Assembly: GCA_003854985.1 (NCBI GenBank) | Contig: RQOG01000034.1 | Span: forward strand, 1-54,689 | Origin: Calditrichota bacterium | Lineage (GTDB): Bacteria > Calditrichota > Calditrichia > Calditrichales > Calditrichaceae | Length of the DNA: 54,689 nucleotides | Reading direction: 5' to 3' | Shown: positions 18,504 through 25,630 of the stretch, one piece after another | Layout: every line of letters starts with the position of its first letter | Position numbering within the stretch: position 1 is the first letter of the stretch | Position numbers and translations under genes: made by a program | Notes under the pieces: generated by a model | What the model saw: only the letters and a program-made list of their open reading frames with translations | Told to the model about the DNA's origin: nothing | The model's database searches: none

Positions 18504-20048
18504 ATGAAAAATCCGCGAAAAAACTTATATTATCTGCACGGAGCGATTCAGCATACCGAATTGCTCTATACCATCCGGCAGAGTTTTATCCTAGAAGCGG
18601 AGAAAAGAAAACGAAAACAAATAAAGATTTTTGACAGCTTTGATCAGCGACTTTTCCAGAAAAATAAATTACTCTGTTATGAAGATAATACATGGAAACT
18701 TTTGGATTTAACGACTTTTCAATATGAACAAAAATCCCCGGATAAGCCTGATAAAAAATTTTACTGGCAGTTCTGTGATAAAAATCTTTGCGATTATCTT
18801 AAAGACATTTTGAACACAAGGGCGCTCATTGAAAAAGCAATTATTAGCTATACGCAGACCATTTATCATATCAAAAATTCAGATAAAAAAACCGTGGCCC
18901 GGCTCAGACATTTTGAATTGGAAATATCAGATTTATCATTACCAGATAACATTTTCCTGCTTGAGGAAGTAAGAGGATATCAGAAATCATTTGACAAACT
19001 TGGCCTTATCATCACGGACCTGGCTATCAATGAATTTTCCGAAAATAATAAATCCTTGTTTACAAGGCTGCTTGGAATGGACATTGAACCGTACTCAAAC
19101 AGTTTTTCGGTTAACCTGAAACCGGAAATGTCCGCCGCAACCGCTATTCGCGAAATTATGGTATTTTTAACCAACATAATGCGGAAAAATGAAGAGGGCA
19201 TTAGTCTGGATATTGACACCGAATTTCTTCATGATTACAGAGTGGCCATCCGGCGAGTCCGCACCATATTGTCCGAAATGAAATCGTTAATTCCAAACGA
19301 TCAGTATGAGTATTTTAAGACATTTTTTATCAAAGTTCTGAAAATCAGCAACGTATTGCGGGATTTGGATGTGTTGTTATTGAAAAAAGATTCATATCGT
19401 GATTTATTACCTTTGGCCGTAAAAGATAATAGTAATTTCATATTTAAAACCATTTCAAAAAAGCGGACGGTTGAGTTAAAAAAAGTTAAAAACTTTTTGA
19501 AAAGCACGGAATATGAGCAATATCTTTGGGAATGGCAGGATTTTATTAACCGGTTGGAAGGCATGCAGATTAATAATGAACCGCTCAGCCGGTATATTGA
19601 TATTGTCGCCCGGCAAAGAATAGAAAAAAAGATAAATACTTTGCAGAAGAAAAAATTCAAATTTAAAAAGGATGTTTCCCCGCAAGTTCTTCATGAATTG
19701 AGAATAGAAACCAAGAAACTGAAATATATGCTTGAGGCTTTTCGCTTTCTATATCCGGAAAACACAGCAATGAGCATTATTAATAATTTAAAAAAAATTC
19801 AGGACCGTTTTGGCCTGTTGCACGATCTCCTCGTACAGCAGAATTTGCTTGACTTATATTTTAACGAGCTGGATGCCAAAGGTAAAATAGCAGGTAAGGA
19901 GGCAGCAGCATTTGGAGCACTGATCAATTTGCTTAATCAGCAATATCAAAGCGCTCACAGGAAATCGATAAATAAATTTCATAAATTCATAAAATCCGGG
20001 GATTATGCCAGGCTAAATCATGCGGAAATGATTGAGGAAAGATTATGA
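18504..20048 (+). CDS. CHAD domain protein with degenerate CYTH-like N-terminus
   Basis: A 514-aa protein. The C-terminal half, from about residue 230, is a CHAD domain: two helical repeats rich in basic residues with the conserved histidines and arginines in FLHDYRVAIRRVRT and LHELRIETKKLKYM, plus RDLDVLL and LHDLLVQQN. CHAD domains bind polyphosphate and place proteins on granules. The N-terminal half (KIFDSFDQRLF, TRALIEKA, ARLRHFELEI) resembles the CYTH-like partner found in many CHAD proteins, but no clear ExExK triphosphatase motif is seen, so catalysis is doubtful. ATG 18504 is chosen; ATG 18477 is in frame but overlaps the ROK gene and lacks a ribosome binding site. The last 4 bases overlap the parA-like gene, showing tight coupling. 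Confidence 0.85.
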   Translation: MKNPRKNLYYLHGAIQHTELLYTIRQSFILEAEKRKRKQIKIFDSFDQRLFQKNKLLCYEDNTWKLLDLTTFQYEQKSPDKPDKKFYWQFCDKNLCDYLKDILNTRALIEKAIISYTQTIYHIKNSDKKTVARLRHFELEISDLSLPDNIFLLEEVRGYQKSFDKLGLIITDLAINEFSENNKSLFTRLLGMDIEPYSNSFSVNLKPEMSAATAIREIMVFLTNIMRKNEEGISLDIDTEFLHDYRVAIRRVRTILSEMKSLIPNDQYEYFKTFFIKVLKISNVLRDLDVLLLKKDSYRDLLPLAVKDNSNFIFKTISKKRTVELKKVKNFLKSTEYEQYLWEWQDFINRLEGMQINNEPLSRYIDIVARQRIEKKINTLQKKKFKFKKDVSPQVLHELRIETKKLKYMLEAFRFLYPENTAMSIINNLKKIQDRFGLLHDLLVQQNLLDLYFNELDAKGKIAGKEAAAFGALINLLNQQYQSAHRKSINKFHKFIKSGDYARLNHAEMIEERL

Positions 20049-20794
20049 GCGTTTTTGCCCTGTATAACATTAAAGGAGGCGTGGGAAAAACATCGGCGGC
20101 GGTAAATTTTGCCTGGCTTTCCGCACAGCAGGATAAGACTTTGTTAATTGATCTTGATCCGCAATCGGCGTCATCTTTTTACTTCCGTGTCCGGGCGGCC
20201 AAAAAGCACAGTTCAAAAAAACTGATCAAAAAAACCAAATCTCTGGATAAATTCATTCGCGGTACGGATTTCCCGGGTCTGGATATTCTGCCTGCGGATT
20301 TATCCTACAGGAATCTTGATCTGGAACTAAAAAAAAGTAAAAACAGCCGCTCCCGGCTGCGCAGGATATTGAATAATTTTAAAGAAGAATATACTGTCAT
20401 AATTATCGATTGCCCACCCAATATCACCCTGGTTTCCGAGAATATATTTCAGGCGGCCGATTATCTGCTGATACCAACAATTCCAACTTATCTTTCCGAG
20501 CTCACATTAATCAAACTTATAGATTTTTTTACAGAGGAAAATATATCGCAAAAAAAAATACAGCCATTCTTCTCCATGGTGGAAAAACGGAAAAAGCTGC
20601 ATCTTCAGAAAATTGACGAGTTAAGTGAGAAATATCATTTCTTAATTAATCATATTCCGTATCTTTCCGATATTGAAAAAATGGGTGAAGAAAGGATGCC
20701 TGTTTGCTCGCAGCGACCAGCATCGCCAGCGGCGCAAGCCTATAAAAACCTCTGGGAAGAAATTAACAAAAGAATTAAAAATAAGGATAATTAA
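20045..20794 (+). CDS. ParA/MinD-type ATPase
   Basis: A 249-aa ParA-family ATPase. The deviant Walker A motif KGGVGKT spans residues 10-16, the switch I region is DLDPQSASS, and the Walker B equivalent is IIIDCPPN. No helix-turn-helix precedes the ATPase, so it is of the short ParA/McdA type that forms a gradient on the nucleoid and positions cargo. No ParB gene or parS-like repeat is seen next to it, which argues against plasmid partition. It overlaps the CHAD gene by 4 nt (ATGA), so the two are translated together. The natural inference is that it positions the CHAD-coated polyphosphate granules. An unrelated regulatory role is possible. Confidence 0.9.
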   Translation: MSVFALYNIKGGVGKTSAAVNFAWLSAQQDKTLLIDLDPQSASSFYFRVRAAKKHSSKKLIKKTKSLDKFIRGTDFPGLDILPADLSYRNLDLELKKSKNSRSRLRRILNNFKEEYTVIIIDCPPNITLVSENIFQAADYLLIPTIPTYLSELTLIKLIDFFTEENISQKKIQPFFSMVEKRKKLHLQKIDELSEKYHFLINHIPYLSDIEKMGEERMPVCSQRPASPAAQAYKNLWEEINKRIKNKDN

Positions 20795-20807
20795 CCGAGG
20801 AGTTTTT

Positions 20808-21128
20808 ATGAAAATTTTAATATCTTTATTGCTATTAGGATTCATGCTAAACTCATGTTCCGATTCGACTGTTAAAGATACACAGCAGCAACCGTTTATG
20901 AATCCTATTGTGCAAAAATGGCTAAATGATCCGGAGACTAAAGCCGAAACCGAAAATAAGCTGCCTGTGCTTGTAACCGTAACGGAACCTATACAGGAAT
21001 ATGATTTTTTGAAAAAAATTACGGAGACGTCTTATACCGGACACATAACCAGAGAGCAGCTAAAAACACTATTAAAAGATCAACGAATAAAACGAATCAG
21101 TAGTTCTAAAGAAGAATTACACAAATAA
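20808..21128 (+). CDS. Small lipoprotein resembling a subtilase I9 propeptide
   Basis: A 106-aa protein with a signal peptide ending in the lipobox LNSC, lipidation expected at C17. After a short linker, residues about 50-100 have the arrangement of inhibitor I9/propeptide domains: a strand (LPVLVTVTE), a helix, a strand with a glycine turn (YTGHIT), the REQLKTLLKD helix and the last strand (RIKRISSS). I9 domains normally lead a subtilisin and act as folding chaperone and inhibitor. Here a subtilase gene starts 10 nt after the stop, so a trans-acting propeptide is a reasonable inference. ATG 20808 is chosen because GAGGAG lies 5-6 nt upstream; the longer frame from 20673 runs inside the parA-like gene. 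The I9 match is by eye. Confidence 0.6.
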   Translation: MKILISLLLLGFMLNSCSDSTVKDTQQQPFMNPIVQKWLNDPETKAETENKLPVLVTVTEPIQEYDFLKKITETSYTGHITREQLKTLLKDQRIKRISSSKEELHK

Positions 21129-21138
21129 GGGAGGTACT

Positions 21139-23301
21139 ATGAAGAAGTTTATTGTTTTAATTTTGTTATTCGCGGTTTCGTTTGCTTTTTCCCAGCATAT
21201 GGATGTTTTTCTTAAAAATGAGCTAAGGAAACTTGAGAAATCCGCTCAGCCCAAAGAATTTCATCTGCTTGTGACCGGCGACGAGAATCTCGCAGATGAA
21301 TTGTTAAAAGCCGGTATCCGCGTCCAGACCGATTTAACCGACAGGGCAACGGTAATTGTAAACCGGGATGAACTAAACACATTGTCAAAAATCCCCGGTT
21401 TAAAGAAAATGATTATGGGGCCCAAACAACGACTGGATAATTCAAACAGCGTTCTCTATCAAAATGTGGACGCCGCATATGAAAACGGTTATACAGGTGA
21501 AAATGTTATCTGTGGTATAATCGATACCGGTATCGATTTTTACCATCCGGCTTTCAGAAATGCGGACGGAACTACCCGCATTTTATACATCTGGGATCAG
21601 AACATAAGCGGCACTTATCCATCAGGTTATGATTACGGCGCAGAATTCACCGAAGCACAGATCAACAGCGATTTAACCAGCGGAACGCCGCATTCGGTAG
21701 TAGCCCATATAGACGCCAACGGACATGGCACGCATGTATCGGGTATTATGGCCGGACGCGACCATACAACCACGCCCGCAGACACCTTGCATGGCGGAGC
21801 CATTGACGCAAATATAATTTTTGTGGCGACAACATTTTATAACTCAGCCACCCAAGAGGGCATTGCCTATATTTTTGATAAAGCCGCCGCATTATCAAAA
21901 CCCTGCGTTGTAAATCTGAGCCTTGGCAGTCAGTATGGACCGCACGACGGCACCGATGATGACCCGGTAACCATCGACGCTTTAACCGGACCGGGTAAAA
22001 TTGTTGTCCGGTCAGCAGGAAACGACGGCAGCGACGCCGTGCATTATTATGCTGAAGACGAGGTAAGCAGCGATGCCATTGCCTTTTCTTTCGATGTTCC
22101 GGATTTTTCATCCGAATATGTCACACTCTGGCTGGAAGAGGGCGATAATATCACCAGCGTTTCATTAGCCTGGACCGGAGGATCAATAACCAATATAACC
22201 CAAGGAAATCAAAGCACCATTCAGGATGTTACCTTGGCGCTCGATCCTGCTTACGCTTCCAATAACCACCAGATTGCCGCTTATGTAATGATTGAAAATG
22301 AAGATTTAAATGAAGTTCCATTTGTATTAACGCTTAATGGTTTAAGCGATGCGAACAGTAATAACACAATTAAAAGGCACGCCTGGGCCAGCGCCGACGC
22401 ATTTGCTTTGCCTTACGGCGGTTTTTCCCATGGTACTGCTTATGGTCCTTTAGTTCATTTTCCTTATACCCTTGGCAACTCGGCCTGTGGAAATAATGTA
22501 ATTACCGTAGGCGCCCTTGTTTCCAGACATGACTGGGTTTCTATTCTGAATGATCCCGGTTATGCCTATCATTATAATTTTAACGGCGATGATGGCGGAA
22601 TTGCCAATTTCAGCAGTATAGGCCCGACCGCTTCCGGAGGTAATAAGCCCGATATAGTCGCCGGCGGCAGTATTTTACTTTCGGCTAGAAGTAAGGATGC
22701 TACTTATTCTGACGTATTCCTTCCTAAAGCGCCCTATACAGATAATTACGCCTATATGCAGGGCACATCCATGTCAACGCCTGCCGCGGCCGGCGCAATT
22801 GCCTTGTTAATGGAAAAGAACCCGACCTGGAGCCATACCGAAGTGCTTGACTACCTTTCAACTCATGCCCAGGGCACAACAAGACCTGCAGGAGTAACAG
22901 AAGACTCACTGAAGGTAAAAGAAGACCCTAATACATGGGACCGGGTATTTGGTTACGGAGCCATTGACCTGACCGATGCGTTTGTATCCAGTATCGTTAC
23001 TAAGAATTCCAAATCACCGGAAGAATTCCGCTTAAATCAAAATTATCCGAATCCGTTTAATCCATCCACGCTAATCGAATTCGAAACGGCGCAAATATCC
23101 GATGTAACCATTACCATTTTTAACAATCTCGGTCAAAAAGTAAAAACACTTGTAAATGGCAAATATAATCCGGGCATACATAAAGCCGTGTGGAACGGAA
23201 CTGATAATCATAACAAAGCGGTAGCCTCCGGCGTTTATTTTTACGAAATAAAGACCTCGCTTGGCCATAAAGCCGTGAAGAAAATGATGCTAATCCGATA
23301 A
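21139..23301 (+). CDS. S8 subtilisin-family protease with type IX secretion sorting tail
   Basis: A 720-aa secreted serine protease. Signal peptide at residues 1-19 (LLFAVSFAFSQ). Residues about 35-100 look like a built-in prodomain. The catalytic triad is D129 in IIDTGID, H196 in HGTHVSG and S544 in GTSMSTP, with a beta-rich insertion between H and S. From about residue 630 a C-terminal tail starts with FRLNQNYPNPFNPST and ends in VASGVYFYEIK and KKMMLIR, which is the Por/type IX sorting domain of FCB bacteria. The protein is therefore expected to cross the outer membrane by the type IX machinery and be released or attached to the surface. GGGAGG lies 6 nt before the ATG. A strong terminator follows. 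Confidence 0.94.
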   Translation: MKKFIVLILLFAVSFAFSQHMDVFLKNELRKLEKSAQPKEFHLLVTGDENLADELLKAGIRVQTDLTDRATVIVNRDELNTLSKIPGLKKMIMGPKQRLDNSNSVLYQNVDAAYENGYTGENVICGIIDTGIDFYHPAFRNADGTTRILYIWDQNISGTYPSGYDYGAEFTEAQINSDLTSGTPHSVVAHIDANGHGTHVSGIMAGRDHTTTPADTLHGGAIDANIIFVATTFYNSATQEGIAYIFDKAAALSKPCVVNLSLGSQYGPHDGTDDDPVTIDALTGPGKIVVRSAGNDGSDAVHYYAEDEVSSDAIAFSFDVPDFSSEYVTLWLEEGDNITSVSLAWTGGSITNITQGNQSTIQDVTLALDPAYASNNHQIAAYVMIENEDLNEVPFVLTLNGLSDANSNNTIKRHAWASADAFALPYGGFSHGTAYGPLVHFPYTLGNSACGNNVITVGALVSRHDWVSILNDPGYAYHYNFNGDDGGIANFSSIGPTASGGNKPDIVAGGSILLSARSKDATYSDVFLPKAPYTDNYAYMQGTSMSTPAAAGAIALLMEKNPTWSHTEVLDYLSTHAQGTTRPAGVTEDSLKVKEDPNTWDRVFGYGAIDLTDAFVSSIVTKNSKSPEEFRLNQNYPNPFNPSTLIEFETAQISDVTITIFNNLGQKVKTLVNGKYNPGIHKAVWNGTDNHNKAVASGVYFYEIKTSLGHKAVKKMMLIR

Positions 23302-23317
23302 AAAAGCTATACATTTT

Positions 23318-23353
23318 AAGACCCGCTTAATCATACTTAGGCGGGTCTTTTTT
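23318..23353 (+). terminator. Rho-independent terminator after the subtilase gene
   Basis: AAGACCCGC at 23318-23326 pairs with GCGGGTCTT at 23341-23349 over a 14-nt loop and runs into a T tract to 23353. It ends the lipoprotein/subtilase transcript. The next gene starts only 5 bp later. Confidence 0.88.
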
Positions 23354-23357
23354 ATCT

Positions 23358-23726
23358 ATGAAAATAAAACCGTTACATGTATTTACCGGCAGGCAGAGAA
23401 CAAGAGTCGATTTTTTCTGTTATAAATTGGGCAATGATATACAATTATTCATCTTAGGCGGGCAGATTCATATCGGCGCAGTTAGCCTGGCAATTTTTAA
23501 TCAGAGTAAACAGGATGCTGAGGTCTCCGTTATTCGGGTGCCCGGTCATCGGGAAGATGAAATATCAACACAGGTGGCTGGCAAATTAGGCGCGCAGTTA
23601 AAAACAACGGCATCGGTAACCGCAGGGATACATTACGATCAATTAAATAAAGAAGAATTAACCGCTATAATTAAAAATATCCATATATTAACCGACCGGC
23701 TTATTAACAAACTCAGCTCAGATTAA
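23358..23726 (+). CDS. LpdD-like (prenylated-flavin chaperone-like) protein
   Basis: A 122-aa soluble protein. The pattern GGQIHIGAVSLA, then VIRVPGHREDEI, then TAGIHYDQLNKEE matches the small LpdD-like family, whose members are linked with UbiD-type decarboxylases and handling of prenylated flavin; several, like this one, are found without an adjacent decarboxylase gene. No UbiD or UbiX gene occurs in the window, though a CoaC-like flavoprotein is encoded about 4 kb away on the other strand. The ATG lies 5 bp after the T-run of the subtilase terminator, without a visible ribosome binding site, so its promoter is unclear. Its last 4 bases overlap the convergent gene. The family call comes from remembered motifs and is moderate. 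Confidence 0.6.
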   Translation: MKIKPLHVFTGRQRTRVDFFCYKLGNDIQLFILGGQIHIGAVSLAIFNQSKQDAEVSVIRVPGHREDEISTQVAGKLGAQLKTTASVTAGIHYDQLNKEELTAIIKNIHILTDRLINKLSSD

Positions 23727-25393
23727 CGCTTACTAATATAACCCGTCTTTAAATGTTTTTTTAGCGTCTCTTCCAGCAATGGACCTCTTAATTCATAATT
23801 AGAAGCTATAATTATGCCTTCCGGATCAACAAGATAAATAGTTGGCAAGAATCGAATATTATATGTATCCATTAGCAGCTTCTGCTGATGTTTGGGCGTC
23901 TGTACATTGATCCAGGGTAATGGCCATTCATTGGTTTTAAAGTTGATTAAATCTTTATCAAAAGGATCAAAGTTTATGGCCACAATTTTAAAATTTTTAC
24001 TTTTAAACCGGTTATATGCATCATGAAGATATTTCATCTCCTGAACGCATTCCTGCTGATAACGGCTCCAAAAGAAGATTAAATAATAGGCTCCTTTAAG
24101 CTTTTGATCGGATATATATTTGTTTTGTTTGAAGATCGGAAAATCAAATGGCGGAATAGACTGACCGATCATCCTGGCTTTTCTTGGATCCAGATCATCT
24201 ATGAAAGGTCTTAAAACAAGAAAATCAGCAAAATTGTAATACAGAATTTTATGAATTTCCAGATTTTTTTTAAAATCTTTTTCACTTTTAGCTTTATATC
24301 CTAAATCAACAAACACAAGTCCCTGCGCCAACCTTTCCGGGATATCCGTTACCTTATCCTCCAATAGTAAACGAGCCTTATCGACTCCAAATGCATTAAA
24401 ATAAACAGGCAATATCAGCATTGAATGATATGCCCACAGCGTATCACTGAGAGGAATCATTTGGGTTACCTGCCGGAAAAATGACGAATCGATCTGCATT
24501 CCTGTATTGCTCAGGTTTGATAGCTCTAATGCCGCATACTTTATAAGAAGAGAATCCTCGCTGTTATCAACAATTTTACGGAAGTAATCCCGTTCTTCCG
24601 AATACCAGAATCCTGCGCTGTCTGCTGCTTTAGCATAACCTGAATCTGAACTATGCCGGTTAAAATCAGCCATGATGCTATCGGTTAATAAATGCATCCT
24701 GACAATTTCATTCTGGAAGGTATTAGATGTGCTAAAAATAACCTTCGGCAGATTTTTATTCATTTCTTTCGGATATAATGCTGGATTAAAAATAATTTTT
24801 ACTTTTTTATCGCCTGGCACTTTTAAAACCGCTTCATAATCGCCGCCATTATCGTATCTTAAATAATCAAACTGTGTGCCATTGATACTATGGTCGGTTT
24901 TTGTTGCATTTACAATTTGATATGAAAATTCCTCCGCATCGGATGTAGTTTCCCATTGAAAGGTCCCATCTTCCAGTTTCTGCATCTTTTGCGCTTTGGA
25001 AAAATCCCAGTTATTCCATTCTCCGATGATTCCGGTTTCCGACAAATCCTGTTTAAAAACATATGGCGCGGGTTGAATTTCAAAGCTGATATGGTAATCC
25101 TTCTCTTTTAAAACAAGGGGAAAAGTGAACGGTTGATAATAGGCTGCGGCGCAAGTGATATTCCAATATTTTCCCGATTTCAATTCAAGTTTAAAACAAC
25201 CGGCGCTGTCAACCTGAATAAAGTGATCCGGCTTATAAATGCTTTGTCCAGGCTTAGTGATATTTATATGCGCCAGCACTGGCGGTTTTCCATCTGTACC
25301 GATGATTTTACCTTCAATAACAACAGAATCAGGCGTTTTAGTACAGGTAGTCAGAAGAAAAATGATTGATAATAATATGAAAGAGTATTTCAC
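23723..25393 (-). CDS. TlpA/redoxin-like lipoprotein with degenerate redox motif
   Basis: A 556-aa envelope protein. The lipobox LTTC places lipidation at C17. Residues about 20-105 form a carboxypeptidase-regulatory or DUF4369-like beta domain. Residues about 115-215 (GEWNNWDFSKA, DGTFQWE) resemble the early-set domain of the glycogen-binding/CBM48 type. A helical middle part precedes a thioredoxin-like domain (from about 430: YLIFFWSRYQQEC, VAINFD, RFLPTIYLVDPEG). In TlpA proteins the active site reads WCxxC; here the first cysteine is Q446 and only C449 remains, while the cis-proline (FLPT) is kept. Disulfide exchange by a two-cysteine cycle is therefore unlikely; one-cysteine chemistry or pure binding is possible. 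Convergent with the LpdD-like gene (4-bp overlap). Confidence 0.78.
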   Translation of the reverse strand: MKYSFILLSIIFLLTTCTKTPDSVVIEGKIIGTDGKPPVLAHINITKPGQSIYKPDHFIQVDSAGCFKLELKSGKYWNITCAAAYYQPFTFPLVLKEKDYHISFEIQPAPYVFKQDLSETGIIGEWNNWDFSKAQKMQKLEDGTFQWETTSDAEEFSYQIVNATKTDHSINGTQFDYLRYDNGGDYEAVLKVPGDKKVKIIFNPALYPKEMNKNLPKVIFSTSNTFQNEIVRMHLLTDSIMADFNRHSSDSGYAKAADSAGFWYSEERDYFRKIVDNSEDSLLIKYAALELSNLSNTGMQIDSSFFRQVTQMIPLSDTLWAYHSMLILPVYFNAFGVDKARLLLEDKVTDIPERLAQGLVFVDLGYKAKSEKDFKKNLEIHKILYYNFADFLVLRPFIDDLDPRKARMIGQSIPPFDFPIFKQNKYISDQKLKGAYYLIFFWSRYQQECVQEMKYLHDAYNRFKSKNFKIVAINFDPFDKDLINFKTNEWPLPWINVQTPKHQQKLLMDTYNIRFLPTIYLVDPEGIIIASNYELRGPLLEETLKKHLKTGYISKR

Positions 25394-25470
25394 CGTAATA
25401 ATCTCCTCTTGATTAAAATTGAATGAAGAATTTAAGATGACAACACCATAGATGCAATTTGATAGTAAAT

Positions 25471-25498
25471 AAAAAAAAGCCGACGTGATTACGCCGGC
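25471..25498 (-). terminator. Terminator downstream of gpmI (minus strand)
   Basis: On the minus strand GCCGGCGT (25498-25491) pairs with ACGTCGGC (25486-25479), with one mismatch, over a 4-nt loop and is followed by eight T. It lies between gpmI and the TlpA-like gene, so it should separate their transcripts or attenuate readthrough. Confidence 0.8.
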
Positions 25499-25514
25499 CT
25501 GGTTCCAAAAATGA

Positions 25515-25585
25515 ACGCCCTTTAAGAGGCGTAAAATTTGAAGAGATGTTTAAAAAAGTGCTTTGTTTTGTTTACGCATCTCTTC
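25515..25585. ncRNA. Cluster of overlapping inverted repeats, possible structured RNA
   Basis: Between gpmI and its terminator the sequence holds three mutually competing pairings: GAAGAGATG at 25540-25548 with CATCTCTTC at 25577-25585; GCGTAAA at 25529-25535 with TTTACGC at 25571-25577; and ACGCC at 25515-25519 with GGCGT at 25528-25532. Together with the terminator at 25471-25498 they resemble a regulatory leader or a small RNA read on the minus strand. No known riboswitch class was recognised, and a simple processed 3' UTR is also possible. Confidence 0.3.
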
Positions 25586-25630
25586 TTTTAAAGTTTCGAT
25601 AGGCTTTAAATACTTCTTTTAGCTAGAAAC

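Noticed and set aside
20045..20794. Plasmid or integrated element marked by ParA
   Set aside because: No ParB, replication, integrase or conjugation genes; codon and base use look like the neighbours, and it overlaps the CHAD gene.
20673..20807. Longer start for the I9-like lipoprotein
   Set aside because: The added part runs inside the ParA gene in another frame and would hide the signal peptide; GAGGAG and the lipobox fix the start at 20808.
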